Below, one piece after another: positions 19,291-28,101 of a DNA stretch of 64,000 bases. Under the pieces are notes generated by a model. The model was given only the letters and a program-made list of their open reading frames with translations. It did not search any database and was not told the DNA's origin. Made by a program: the position numbers and the translations under genes. This DNA comes from Caldilineaceae bacterium (GTDB taxonomy: Bacteria; Chloroflexota; Anaerolineae; Caldilineales; Caldilineaceae). Each line of letters begins with the position of its first letter. The stretch's first letter is position 1. The stretch spans positions 372,001-436,000 of the forward strand of contig JAJDTL010000004.1 of assembly GCA_022827195.1 (NCBI GenBank), read 5' to 3'.

Positions 19291-20632
19291 CAACCAAAAC
19301 GCCTGGAACTTCTCCGTCAACCTGTGGGACGTTACCTTCATTACGCTGGGCTTCAGTCTCGTCTCCAGAGAGACAGTCATTCCAGTCCTCGTTAGCCAGC
19401 TCACCGACTCAAAACTGGCAATAGGCCTTGTGCCGGCGATGTGGAGCCTCGGCATCTACCTGCCGCAGCTTCTGACCGCCAGCCTGGCCGAGCGCATGGT
19501 GTACAAGAAACCTTTCATCATGTACCTCTCGCTCGTGGTCGAACGGCTGCCCTACCTGCTGGTCGGTCTTGCCGTCCTCGCCTTCGCCGCCACAGCGCCA
19601 ACCGTGGCGCTGATCGCCCTTCTATTGGGAATCGCTGTCGCGTCTACCGGCGCCGGCGTGGCAATCCCGGCCTGGATGGATATGGTCGCTAAGGTGATCC
19701 CTACCCGTCGCCGCGGCATCTGGCTCGGCCTCGGCCATGGGCTCGGCCTGATGCTGGGAGTGCTCGGAGCCTGGTTCGTGGGAAGGGTCCTGGTTTGCTA
19801 CCCCTTTCCCGGCAACTACGCCCGCCTCTTCTTTGCCGGCTTCGGCATCATGCTCATCTCGTGGGTGGGATTGGCGCTCACGCGCGAGCCGCCCAGCGAG
19901 ACGACAAAGGAAGCCATATCCCTGTTTCGCTACCTGCGCAGCGTTGGCTCCGTACTTAAACAGGACCACAACTTCCGTCGTTACCTGATCAGCAAGTCTC
20001 TTGTGAATCTGGGGGGCATGAGCGCCGGCTTTTTCGCCGTCTACGGCACCGAACTGTTTGCCCTCGACGGCCGCGGCGTCGGTCTGCTAACTGCCGTCCT
20101 CGTGGGAACGCAGGCCGTGCTGAATCCTCTTTGGGGCATGCTTGCCGACCGCGTGGGCCACAAATCTGTGCTGACCGCGACCGCGCTATTCATCGTTCTC
20201 GCCCCGCTCAGCGCGCTCCTTCTCCACGGGGCAGGACCGGTGGATGCGCATGGCGGGGCGCCCGCTGCCGCCGGCATCCCCTTTTGGGGAGGTGTTCCGC
20301 TCGGACTCCTCCTTGTCTTCGTCTTCCTTGGCGCGTACCTCGCCTCCGACCATACATCATCGCTGAACATCATTCTCGAATTCAGCACGCCGGAAAGCCG
20401 GCCAACCTACGTCGGACTCACCAACACGCTGCTCGCGCCGGTGCTGATCTGCGCGCCCATCTTCGGCGGATGGCTCGCCGGCGCGCTCAGCTACGCCGCG
20501 ATGTTCAGGGTCTCGCTGGCGTTTGCAGTTGTAGCTCTCTGCCTGATGGTCTTATGGGTGAAGGAACCGCGTCGAACGGCCCCCAGGCGACTGGATGCCG
20601 AGCGCCCGCTCTCTGTCGCAAGCGGAACGTAG
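19277..20632 (+). CDS. Major facilitator superfamily transporter
   Basis: This polytopic inner-membrane carrier of about 451 residues has the hydrophobic pattern expected for 12 helices. The N-terminus reads AWNFSVNLWDVTFITLGFSL; the first half has IYLPQLLTASLAERMVYKKP (loop 2-3 region), and the second-half counterpart is GMLADRVGHKS, an MFS signature-like loop. Its start overlaps the end of the third PhyH gene by 14 bp (ATG 19277), so it belongs to the PhyH operon. It could import the substrate or export the product of the three oxygenases; the direction cannot be read. It ends 44 bp from the convergent DUF368 gene without an obvious terminator hairpin between them. Confidence 0.88.
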   Translation: MVRADNQNAWNFSVNLWDVTFITLGFSLVSRETVIPVLVSQLTDSKLAIGLVPAMWSLGIYLPQLLTASLAERMVYKKPFIMYLSLVVERLPYLLVGLAVLAFAATAPTVALIALLLGIAVASTGAGVAIPAWMDMVAKVIPTRRRGIWLGLGHGLGLMLGVLGAWFVGRVLVCYPFPGNYARLFFAGFGIMLISWVGLALTREPPSETTKEAISLFRYLRSVGSVLKQDHNFRRYLISKSLVNLGGMSAGFFAVYGTELFALDGRGVGLLTAVLVGTQAVLNPLWGMLADRVGHKSVLTATALFIVLAPLSALLLHGAGPVDAHGGAPAAAGIPFWGGVPLGLLLVFVFLGAYLASDHTSSLNIILEFSTPESRPTYVGLTNTLLAPVLICAPIFGGWLAGALSYAAMFRVSLAFAVVALCLMVLWVKEPRRTAPRRLDAERPLSVASGT

Positions 20633-20676
20633 CTCCTGCAGCCGCAGCCACGCTCGCCTGCACGCTTCTTATCGCG

Positions 20677-21672
20677 TCAGCGCGGCTGGCTCATTCGGTC
20701 CAGTGCGATCACAGTTGCAAAGCCCGCCAGCGCCAGACCGATGGCGAAGAAGAGTTCGCCTGTCCAGGCGGAAGGCAGTTGATTGACCTGCACGGTTGGC
20801 AGGATCTCGCCGTGACGGTCGACGATCGAGGCAACCGTCTCTTTCCACGGCCAGACCTTTCGCAGGCTGCCCGCCATCAGACCGATGAGCAGCGCCACAG
20901 TCAGGTCGTGGTAACGCTTGAACAGCCACGCCAGCACCTGGGCGAACGACACAACGCCCACAACCGCGCCCAAAGCGACAATGCCGAGGCTGACCAGGTC
21001 CCGCTGGTTGACCGCCGCAAGCATGAACTGGTACTTGCCCAGCAGCACCAGGATAAACGAGCCTGAAATGCCGGGCAGGATCATCGCGCAGATGGCGAGC
21101 ATGCCGCTGAGGAACAGGAACCAGCCCGCTTCCGGCGTCTGGACAGGCACCGCACCCACCAGATAAAAGGCGCCCACCGTCCCCGCGGCCAGAGCCGCGA
21201 ACAGCGGAGCCGTCCAGCGTTCGATTCGCCTGCGCACTGTCACAATTGAAGCGAGCACCAGCCCAAAGAAAAAGCTCCACAGCAGGACCGGCCGGTGCTC
21301 GAAGAGCCACTCCAGCCCGGGCGCCAGCGTCACCACTGCGATTGCGATGCCGGCCAGGACCGCGGCCAGAAACGGCGCGTTCACCGCCGCCAGCGCGGCG
21401 CGAATTTCCAGCCTGAAAAGCGCGCGCCAGAATGGCCCCCGCGCCCCGGCGCGGATGCTCATCACCAACTCTTCGTAGATTCCCAGAATGAAGGCCATCG
21501 TGCCGCCTGATACGCCCGGCACCACGTCAGCGCACCCCATCGCGAAGCCGCGCGCGGCCAGCCCGAAATACCCTTTCCACCCTCGCCCGCGCCCGGCCCG
21601 CCTCGCCACCGCTTTGGTGTTAGGGCCTGCCGCGTCAGCCGCTTGTGCCCCGAATCTGGTTTCAGACGTCAT
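20677..21672 (-). CDS. DUF368 family (PopT-type polyprenyl-phosphate translocase)
   Basis: DUF368 membrane proteins have been shown to recycle undecaprenyl phosphate across the cytoplasmic membrane for cell-wall synthesis. The 331-residue sequence has the family signature RGFAMGCADVVPGVSGGTMA near residue 45, a matching inverted-repeat partner ILPGISGSFILVLLG, and eight or more hydrophobic segments. A basic 35-residue N-terminus precedes the first helix. I start at ATG 21672, after GGAGAGAGA; a TTG six codons upstream is less likely. It is a single-gene unit convergent with the MFS gene. The family call is firm; the exact lipid substrate in this organism is inferred. Confidence 0.92.
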   Translation of the reverse strand: MTSETRFGAQAADAAGPNTKAVARRAGRGRGWKGYFGLAARGFAMGCADVVPGVSGGTMAFILGIYEELVMSIRAGARGPFWRALFRLEIRAALAAVNAPFLAAVLAGIAIAVVTLAPGLEWLFEHRPVLLWSFFFGLVLASIVTVRRRIERWTAPLFAALAAGTVGAFYLVGAVPVQTPEAGWFLFLSGMLAICAMILPGISGSFILVLLGKYQFMLAAVNQRDLVSLGIVALGAVVGVVSFAQVLAWLFKRYHDLTVALLIGLMAGSLRKVWPWKETVASIVDRHGEILPTVQVNQLPSAWTGELFFAIGLALAGFATVIALDRMSQPR

Positions 21673-21888
21673 CGCAGCGTCTCTCTCCAACTTTCGTCTC
21701 GATCGCCAGTACTAAACCTTCTTCCCTCATCTGCCCTGGCCGAATGGCAACTGTTCAGGCGGTCGCGAGATTGGCACGCAGGAAGGATTCCCGCGACCAA
21801 ATAAGTCTACGACCCATTGCCGCCGATGCGAAATCTCGCCTGCTCCTATTCGGTTTTCAACGGTGGTCTTCGGAGGCCCGCGTGGGCA

Positions 21889-23121
21889 CTAGAGAGGCAG
21901 GCAGGCCGGGCCGATCGGCTCAAACGTCTTGTATGTCAACACGAACTCCTGGTGGCCGAGTCGCTCGGATTTGGTCGGCGATCCGGCGGCTACGTCCAGC
22001 ACCTGCGCAAAGATCTCATGGCCGACTTCGTCAAGCGTGGCGCGGCCTTCCAGAATGCGCCCTGCGTCTACGTCCATGTCCCCTTCCATCCGCCGGAAGG
22101 TCTCCGGGTTGGCACAGACTTTGATTACGGGGGAAATGGCCGAACCCACAACAGAGCCGCGTCCGGTGGAGAACAGCGTCATGTGGGCGCCGCTGGCGAT
22201 CAGTTCGGCGATCTCGACGGTGTCGTTGATATTGGGAAAGCCGAAGCGGACTTCCCCGTCGGGCACCACGTCCATCAGGTAAAGGCCCCCGGCCGGCGGT
22301 ACGTCGCCCGGCTTTATCAGGCCGTGGATGGTGGAGGAGCCGCTCTTGGCATACGCGCCCATCGACTTCTCCTCGACCGTAGTCAAACCTCCGTCCGCGT
22401 TTCCCACGGCAAAGCTGCCATGCCCCAGGGTGGCATAGTAACGGGCCGTCTTCTCCATTGTGGAGAGAATCTCGCCTGCCAGTTCCGGCGTTACCGCTCT
22501 GTCGGCCATGATCTGTTCGCAGCCGATAAGCTCGCCCGCCTCTTCGAAGATGGCGCTGGCGTCGTGCTCCACCAGCAGATCGAAGCAGCGTCCGATCGCC
22601 GGGTTGGCGGTGATTCCGCTGGTGGCATCGGAGCCGCCGCAGATGGCGCCGACGACTAGCTCGTCCACCGACATAGAGGTGCGACTGGTCGTCGCCTGCA
22701 GTTCGGCAAGCGTACTCTCCAGCCATTCCTGACCCCTCTCGATGGTCGATAGCGTACCGCCCTGCTCCTGGATGACCAGCGTTTCCACCGGCCTGCCGCT
22801 CTCTTCGACACGCCTGGCCAGTCCATAGCGGTCAAAGCTCTCACATCCCAAGGAGACGAGCAGCACGCCGCCTACATTGGGATGGCTGCAGAGCCGCGTC
22901 ATCATATCGAAGGCATACTGGTTGGGATAGCAGCCGCTGAAGCCGATCAGGTGTACGCCGAGCCTGCGGAAGGGATAGACGATTTCGCGCGCGACGTGGT
23001 GAGCGCACTCGACCAGGTAGGCGACAAGAACGGTATTCCGTATGCCCTTGCGCCCGTCTTGGCGCAGAAAACCCTCGAATGCAGGATTTGAGGAGTCAGG
23101 TCGCCCGCCCTTAGTCGTCAT
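21889..23121 (-). CDS. UxaA-family sugar-acid dehydratase, large (C-terminal) part
   Basis: UxaA/GarD-type enzymes dehydrate altronate, galactarate or related hexonates to 2-keto-3-deoxy acids, using an iron centre. This 410-residue protein corresponds to the large domain: GFLRQDGRKGIRNTVLVAYL, GCYPNQYAFDMMTRLCSHPN, VLLVSLGCESF, GAICGGSDATSGITANPAIG, and the late GSAISPVIKVCANPETFRRM. Conserved Cys residues in SGCYPN, LGCES and ICGGSD fit metal binding. It overlaps the small SAF-domain gene by 4 bp (ATGA), so both halves are made together. The operon also encodes an aldolase that could cleave the product. The exact sugar acid is not determined. Confidence 0.9.
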   Translation of the reverse strand: MTTKGGRPDSSNPAFEGFLRQDGRKGIRNTVLVAYLVECAHHVAREIVYPFRRLGVHLIGFSGCYPNQYAFDMMTRLCSHPNVGGVLLVSLGCESFDRYGLARRVEESGRPVETLVIQEQGGTLSTIERGQEWLESTLAELQATTSRTSMSVDELVVGAICGGSDATSGITANPAIGRCFDLLVEHDASAIFEEAGELIGCEQIMADRAVTPELAGEILSTMEKTARYYATLGHGSFAVGNADGGLTTVEEKSMGAYAKSGSSTIHGLIKPGDVPPAGGLYLMDVVPDGEVRFGFPNINDTVEIAELIASGAHMTLFSTGRGSVVGSAISPVIKVCANPETFRRMEGDMDVDAGRILEGRATLDEVGHEIFAQVLDVAAGSPTKSERLGHQEFVLTYKTFEPIGPACLPL

Positions 23122-23420
23122 GCGGAACTGCCTTCCAGCGTGTAGGTGGGAATGTAGTCACTCCGGATGTTGTGCACGTGAACGTGCTCGCCCAAAGCGA
23201 TGTCGCACACAGCCGATCCAATTGGCGCACCATACTTGATGATCTGTTCGCCGGCTGCGATGTCGCACGCGGCGATCTTGTGGCCCAGGCCCAACGGGGC
23301 GCCGTACGCGACCGTGCGCCCATCCAGCCGCAGGCGCTCCCCTGCACAGAGTGGACGCAGCAGCACGTACACATTGTCCTCTTCCGCGATTCGCAGAATC
23401 GCAGGCTCTTCCGAACTCAT
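23118..23420 (-). CDS. UxaA-family dehydratase, small SAF-domain subunit
   Basis: This 100-residue protein carries the SAF fold that forms the N-terminal part of altronate/galactarate dehydratases; here it is a separate polypeptide, as in many two-gene systems. Recognisable stretches are EEDNVYVLLRPL, APLGLGHKIAACDIAAGEQI, YGAPIGSAVCDIALGEHVHV and the terminal HNIRSDY. The conserved HKIA and HVHVHN His residues match the metal- or substrate-contacting region of the family. The stop overlaps the start of the large subunit (ATGA). It lies 26 bp after the PhyH gene in the same operon. Confidence 0.9.
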   Translation of the reverse strand: MSSEEPAILRIAEEDNVYVLLRPLCAGERLRLDGRTVAYGAPLGLGHKIAACDIAAGEQIIKYGAPIGSAVCDIALGEHVHVHNIRSDYIPTYTLEGSSA

Positions 23421-23446
23421 ATTTGGGGGCGTTTGGCCGGCGTCGT

Positions 23447-24409
23447 TCAGCCCGCCAACTCCTTGGCGATCTCCTGCGCCCTTTTGAGGCTGGTGCTCTT
23501 TTCCTCGAGCATCTGCAGACGCACGTCGGCAATGGTCTCCTCTGACGCACGGGTTGTCACAAAAAACGCACGGCTGGACAACAGCTCGTCAATCTGTTGC
23601 GCCACGCGCCGGATGTCGGGGCCGAGCGTGTGTGCCAGCCAGCTCGCGGAGTCGTCTACCCGCTGGTAACGGAAGTCGCACGAGAGGCGGATGCGGTCCG
23701 AGCGGTTCAGGATGCCGCGGTGAACAGTCAGGCTGGTGAAGATCACGGCGTCTCCCGGCTCGAAGTCGGATGTCACCCAGCTGCGGCTCTCAGCATCCAG
23801 CCCGAACACCTTCTTCTCCTTTACCCCCTTGGCCGAACTCGCCACCGAGCCGCCCCCGTGGTCCAGTTCGCCGCGAATGTGTGAGCCTGGCGAGACCGCG
23901 AGGCCCCCTAGCTCCTGGTTGATCTCCATCAGCGGCATCCAGCAGGCGTTGAAGCTCTGCGACTGGTATCCGAACCTGAAGTTTCCGTCCTGGTGGGCGC
24001 CGAGACCGATCGGGGCCGGCGCGTCGGGGTCGGGATACATCACACGGATCAAGCGCTGCGTCCACACCTGCACCGGTCCGTCGAATATCCCCTCCATCAG
24101 CTCCACGATCTCGGGTGATTCAGCCAGCTGCACGAAAGAGTCCATGCGCGCGATCTTGTCGTAAAAGGCCATATATTCGCCTTCGGTCGGATGCGGGCCG
24201 CCGCTCCACATCGGGTCGTCCGCGCCGTCGTCCTCGATAATGTGGTGCTCGCGCAGGATCCGCATGATGTCCTGCTTGACTGTGGCGATCTGCTGCGGGT
24301 CAACCAGCCGGCGCAGGAAAAGGTAGCCTTCCTCATGCAGGGTGTCGCGCAGTCGCGCACCGTCGCCGAGGTGCTTCGTAGAATCTCTGAATGGCTGGAA
24401 GCTGGACAT
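23447..24409 (-). CDS. Phytanoyl-CoA dioxygenase (PhyH) family protein
   Basis: This 320-residue Fe(II)/2-oxoglutarate oxygenase has His139 and Asp141 in LGAHQDGNFRFG, distal His230 in SLTVHRGILNRSDRIR, and an Arg just after it. GGLAVSPGSHIRG is the usual turn between the iron ligands. The N-terminal LRDTLHEEGYLFLRRLVDP is the family entry helix, and a charged helical tail of about 55 residues follows the core. ATG 24409 has AAGGAGAG 7 bp upstream. It is 12 bp after the aldolase gene and 26 bp before the UxaA small subunit, so it is part of a sugar-acid operon; hydroxylating or dealkylating a substituted sugar acid is a reasonable but untested role. Confidence 0.9.
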   Translation of the reverse strand: MSSFQPFRDSTKHLGDGARLRDTLHEEGYLFLRRLVDPQQIATVKQDIMRILREHHIIEDDGADDPMWSGGPHPTEGEYMAFYDKIARMDSFVQLAESPEIVELMEGIFDGPVQVWTQRLIRVMYPDPDAPAPIGLGAHQDGNFRFGYQSQSFNACWMPLMEINQELGGLAVSPGSHIRGELDHGGGSVASSAKGVKEKKVFGLDAESRSWVTSDFEPGDAVIFTSLTVHRGILNRSDRIRLSCDFRYQRVDDSASWLAHTLGPDIRRVAQQIDELLSSRAFFVTTRASEETIADVRLQMLEEKSTSLKRAQEIAKELAG

Positions 24410-24421
24410 CGCTCGCTCTCC

Positions 24422-25198
24422 TTATGTTCTCAAGATGTCGGAAACCGCATTCAGTCTGTCGAGCGCGGTATCTGCGATCAGATTGTAGTCGGTAGCGTAG
24501 CATAGGAATGTAAAGCCCTGCTCCACCCGCATACGCAGTTCCTCGGCAGAACCGCAACCGTATCCCATGGCGACACCGTTCTCCCGGCCGATCGCAAGCG
24601 CCCTCTCGAGCGCCTCCTCAATCGGTGGAATCGAGTCCTCTTGCATCGGGTTGAGACCCAACGACAAGCTGAGATCAAAACGGCCGGCGTAAACGGCATC
24701 TACACCGGGGACCGCACAGATCGCTTCGAAGTCTTCGAACGCCTCCCTCGTTTCGAGCATGAGCACGACGAGCGTGTTGTCGTTGGCGCCGGCGAAATAA
24801 CCCTCGTAGTCAATCGTGTAGTTGGAAGCGCGCAGCGGGCCGAAACTGCGCTTGCCCGCCGGCGGGTAGCGCGTCATGGCCACGATCGCCTCCGCCTCTT
24901 CCACGCTGCGGACCATGGGCACAAGAATGCCCATCGCGCCGATATCGAGCGCTCGCTGGATGTATGTCGGTTCGGAGGAGGGGATGCGCGCAATGGGGAT
25001 ACAATCGGTGGCGTTAATCGCCATGATCATCTGCTGGACGCCGCCAAAGTCGAGCCCGTTGTGCTCCATCTCAATCGAAAGCCAGTCGTATCCCGCGTGT
25101 GCCAGCAGCTCGGCGACGAGCGGACTGCCGAGGCCCATGAAGCAGCCGGCCGTTGGTTTACCTGCCTGCAGTCTCTCTCGCACCCAGTTGGTTCTCAC
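24422..25198 (-). CDS. HpcH/HpaI-family aldolase (2-keto-3-deoxy acid aldolase-like)
   Basis: Class II HpaI-type aldolases cleave 2-keto-3-deoxy acids to pyruvate (or a related 2-oxoacid) and an aldehyde. Family features: GYDWLSIEMEHNGLDFGGVQ, IARIPSSEPTYIQRALDIGA, GILVPMVRSVEEAE, RYPPAGKRSFGPLRASNY, metal-binding Glu in VVLMLETREAFED, and AGRFDLSLSLG in place of the common GPxDLSxSxG. I prefer the GTG at 25198, 9 bp after GGGGAGGA; a GTG three codons earlier directly abuts that site. It is the first gene of the operon with PhyH and the split UxaA dehydratase, so it probably acts on the dehydratase product. Confidence 0.9.
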   Translation of the reverse strand: MRTNWVRERLQAGKPTAGCFMGLGSPLVAELLAHAGYDWLSIEMEHNGLDFGGVQQMIMAINATDCIPIARIPSSEPTYIQRALDIGAMGILVPMVRSVEEAEAIVAMTRYPPAGKRSFGPLRASNYTIDYEGYFAGANDNTLVVLMLETREAFEDFEAICAVPGVDAVYAGRFDLSLSLGLNPMQEDSIPPIEEALERALAIGRENGVAMGYGCGSAEELRMRVEQGFTFLCYATDYNLIADTALDRLNAVSDILRT

Positions 25199-25416
25199 GG
25201 TCTGCACTCCTCCCCATTGATGACGACGTTTACTTTAGGTTAGCCTCGATTTTTCTACCGGAGTTCCTGTACAGTGTATGGAAAACAGCCAAAAGTGCAA
25301 CCGCCCTTGCACGCAACAACGCCCTTGCTCGCAAAAAATGGTGGCAGAACCGCGCCCCCGCCAGATATGCGGATTGGGCGATGAGCGAATCCGGAGTACC
25401 GGCAAAGATCTTTGCC

Positions 25417-26688
25417 TTACTTTCTCTTCGCCGCGAGGTCGGGCATCGGCGACGGCGGATGAAGCTGCCGCGTGCGCGCTCGGAACGCCATACCTTCTTC
25501 GGCCAGCTTTGCCAGCTCCTCGCTGTTGCCCGGAAACCAATCTTTCAACTGCTTACGCGCGATGTTGACGTGCTCAACTTCATCGGCCCAGTCGAAGTCC
25601 TGCAACGTTGTCATCAGCGGATCGCGGGCCAGGTCGCGGCAGAACTCGTACTCCGCGCGCTTCCCCGGCGGATACTTCATCAGGGCGGCCTCGACGCCGA
25701 TGCCCAACATGGCGTAGAGTTCTAGCGGGGTCATCTTGAACAAGTACTCGATCTCGAAGTCGCGCAGGGGCATAACGCCGCGGTCGCCGTAGACCTCCTC
25801 TGCGGCCGCCTCACCGAACAAAGAGTGGCGCATTTCGTCCCACATATGGCGTGAGATGGCCGAGTAAAAGGACCAGGGCTGCCCTTTGACCTCCCATAGG
25901 ACAATGGCCAGCGCTTCCGCGATCGTAAGCTCGCCCAGGCGCGTCGCGATCATCTGGTCGAACCTCTCCGGGATCCGGTCTTCGTCAACGTGGACGATAT
26001 CCCACACGTGCGGGAATGTACCGTCCCTTTCCGGTCTTCGAGCGACGCGAAAAACGTTGCCGAGACTGCGCTCCCGCTCCATGGGTCCGCCCGCCCATTC
26101 ATCACCTCCGCCAATCCCGCCGGCAGCGTGCAACATTCGGTTCAACGTGCCGGCCCATCGTTGGGCTTGCGACTCCTGTTCGTCCGTTTCGACAATCTCC
26201 TCGTAGGCGGCTTCGAGCAGGAGCAGAACTTCCTCTTCTTCAACCACGATATTGCGCATCAACCGCACCGTCTCGTAGTCCGCCAGACCGTTGGTTTGGG
26301 CCAGATAGCTGCGATACTCCGCCAGCAGGGCAGGCTTGAATACCTTGACCAGCGCCGCCAGCAGTTCGGCGCTGCCGCTCGAATACATCGCTTCGTCGAG
26401 CAGGAATTCGAGCCGCCCGTCCGGGACTCGATCGGCCCTGCCCGACGAAAAGCGCAGTTCCGTCAGGCGGTTCTTCAACCGGTCGGCATGCAGGCCGTCC
26501 TCGTACTGCAGCCGCGAGAGCAACGCCTTGAGGTCCCGCTGCGGCGTCGTGACGATATGCACCGCCTGCAGGAACATGAGCCTCTCTTCGACATATGCGA
26601 TCCTGTGAATCCGACCGGCACACTGTTCAACACTGAGGCCATGTTCCTTTGCCCGATTCAGTCCGGCGTACTGGTAGGTCCGGTTCAT
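25417..26688 (-). CDS. Ferritin-like helical protein, unknown function
   Basis: This 423-residue soluble, mostly helical protein has several E/D-x-x-H motifs of the kind that bind iron in ferritin-like and diiron proteins: DGLHADRLKNR, EMRHSLFGEAA and EVEHVNIARKQL, plus Glu-rich helices such as VVEEEEVLLLLEAAYEEIVE. The spacing suggests two four-helix units rather than a short ferritin. There is no signal peptide. ATG 26688 is preceded by AAGGAGAG; the open frame continues to 26928 but those residues look non-coding. It follows no neighbour closely and is transcribed toward the aldolase operon with a 218 bp gap. I do not recognise a named family; an oxygenase or iron-handling role is only a possibility. 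Confidence 0.65.
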   Translation of the reverse strand: MNRTYQYAGLNRAKEHGLSVEQCAGRIHRIAYVEERLMFLQAVHIVTTPQRDLKALLSRLQYEDGLHADRLKNRLTELRFSSGRADRVPDGRLEFLLDEAMYSSGSAELLAALVKVFKPALLAEYRSYLAQTNGLADYETVRLMRNIVVEEEEVLLLLEAAYEEIVETDEQESQAQRWAGTLNRMLHAAGGIGGGDEWAGGPMERERSLGNVFRVARRPERDGTFPHVWDIVHVDEDRIPERFDQMIATRLGELTIAEALAIVLWEVKGQPWSFYSAISRHMWDEMRHSLFGEAAAEEVYGDRGVMPLRDFEIEYLFKMTPLELYAMLGIGVEAALMKYPPGKRAEYEFCRDLARDPLMTTLQDFDWADEVEHVNIARKQLKDWFPGNSEELAKLAEEGMAFRARTRQLHPPSPMPDLAAKRK

Positions 26689-26936
26689 GCCGCTGCTCTC
26701 CTTGCTCGCTCCCAAGCCGCCCAGCCAATCTTCCGCCAAGTATACGGGATTGCCGACACGGGAACAAGAGTAGCTCATTTCCCGCGACATACAGATCATC
26801 CAGGCGAGCGAATGCGGGACCTGGCTCACCCCATGCCCCGGTCTTGCCCGCCAGCAGGGGGGGTTGGCGTGCAGTCTAAATTCGAGCCTGCAACTTCCCA
26901 CACATCTGGCAGCAACCGAGCCAAACACGCCCCACG

Positions 26937-26977
26937 CAGTTCCTGGCCGCTATCCGCTATCCACGAAACACTATCCC
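26937..26977. repeat. Short CAGTTC-led heptanucleotide array
   Basis: CAGTTC (26937-26942) is followed in phase by CTGGCCG, CTATCCG, CTATCCA, CGAAACA and CTATCCC. The leader and 7-bp period match the arrays at 15.7 and 49.0 kb; the units have drifted to CTATCCR. Confidence 0.6.
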
Positions 26978-27048
26978 CGGCCGGCTTGATTTCCCTCCCT
27001 GACGTTCACCACCCCAAATATTGGCTGCACCCGGGGGAATTCGGCTTG

Positions 27049-27078
27049 TTGACAACGGTTCTGAAATATGTCATTAAT
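27049..27078 (+). promoter_or_regulatory. Candidate promoter of the ribokinase gene
   Basis: A perfect TTGACA (27049-27054) lies 18 bp before ATTAAT (27073-27078, 4 of 6 matches), in a locally AT-rich stretch 94 bp upstream of the ribokinase start. The -35 box sits in the small palindrome GTTGACAAC. Confidence 0.45.
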
Positions 27079-27171
27079 CATGGCACATTGGCCTCCTCTG
27101 TCGGTTGTGAGACTGCCTTTGTTTGCCAGCAACAGGACCCGTCTGCGGCCCGTCCATAAGGAGGGCTGTCC

Positions 27172-28101
27172 TTGCCTGACATCGTGGTAATCGGCAGCTT
27201 CGTCGCCGGCCTCACCGTGCGCGTTCCGCGCAAGCCGGTCGTCGGCGAAGGGTTGATCGGCGACCTCTTCGACATGGGACCGGGTGGAAAGGGCGCCAAT
27301 CAGGCGATCGCCGCCGCACGGCTGGGGGCGATTGTCGAGCTGGTCGCCTGCATTGGCGACGACCTGTTCGCAGAAATGGCAGGCACGCTCTTCGAAAGCG
27401 AAGGCATCTCCTCTTCACACGTTCATCGCATCCCCAACATCAACACAGGCGTAGGTCTTGTTACTCTTCTCCCATCAGGCGACAACTGGATCGTAGGGCA
27501 TTTGGGCGCGAACATGCACATGCGCCCCCATCATGTCGAGGCGGCCGAGCCCCTCATCTCCAGGAGCGACATCGTAATTGCGCAGTTCGAAGCGCCCTTG
27601 GACTCGGTCGCCCGCGGCCTGGAGCTTGGCAAGAAACACGGGGCCATGACGATACTGAATCCCGCGCCCGGGCAGGCCGCCGATCCCGAACTCCTGGCAC
27701 ATGTCGATATCCTGACTCCCAACGAAAGCGAGGCCCGCATCCTGCTCGGCCTGCCGCCCGACGATCCGACGCCTACGCCTGAACTCGCCGCGCGGCTGCT
27801 CGAACTCGGCGTGGAACGCATCGTCGCCACGTGCGGCGAAAAAGGGGCTCTCATCGTGACCGCGCAAGGCGTCGAAGCGATTGCCGCCGTTCCCGTACAG
27901 CCCCTGGACGTCACCGGGGCCGGCGACAGCTTCAACGCCGCGCTCGCCGTAGCCCTCGGCGAGGGCCATTCGCTGCGCGAGGCTGTGTATCGCGCAACCT
28001 ACGCCGGGGCCTACACCACGACCCGTTTGGGCGTGATCGACGGCCTGCCGACAAAAGCCGAATTGAAGGTGTTTGCACAAGAAGAGGGGAACGAAATATA
28101 A
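27172..28101 (+). CDS. rbsK: Ribokinase (PfkB family sugar kinase)
   Basis: This cytoplasmic PfkB kinase most resembles ribokinase, which makes ribose 5-phosphate from ribose and ATP. At 309 residues it has both PfkB signatures: DMGPGGKGANQAIAAARLGA (residues 35-54) and DVTGAGDSFNAALAVALGEG with the catalytic Asp (about residue 252). ILTPNESEARILLG and GEKGALIV are further ribokinase-like blocks. The start is a TTG at 27172, with AAGGAGGG 7 bp upstream; no in-frame ATG precedes a conserved residue. It is followed by a binding-protein/permease/glycosidase locus in the same direction, so a different pentose or deoxysugar is also possible. Confidence 0.85.
   Translation: MPDIVVIGSFVAGLTVRVPRKPVVGEGLIGDLFDMGPGGKGANQAIAAARLGAIVELVACIGDDLFAEMAGTLFESEGISSSHVHRIPNINTGVGLVTLLPSGDNWIVGHLGANMHMRPHHVEAAEPLISRSDIVIAQFEAPLDSVARGLELGKKHGAMTILNPAPGQAADPELLAHVDILTPNESEARILLGLPPDDPTPTPELAARLLELGVERIVATCGEKGALIVTAQGVEAIAAVPVQPLDVTGAGDSFNAALAVALGEGHSLREAVYRATYAGAYTTTRLGVIDGLPTKAELKVFAQEEGNEI

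Larger units (their letters stand above)
26689..27171. other. Intergenic region between ferritin-like gene and ribokinase
   Basis: No gene is seen in 483 bp. The region carries a short CAGTTC-led heptamer array (26937-26977) and a likely ribokinase promoter (27049-27078). Longer reading frames here are the antisense shadow of the ferritin-like gene. Confidence 0.55.

Noticed and set aside
18292..19455. 387-residue minus-strand frame opposite the third PhyH gene
   Set aside because: It is an antisense shadow of a gene with intact iron ligands; no domain is visible and it extends into the overlapping MFS gene.
25990..27159. 389-residue plus-strand frame opposite the ferritin-like gene
   Set aside because: It is domain-free and crosses the heptamer array and the ribokinase promoter.
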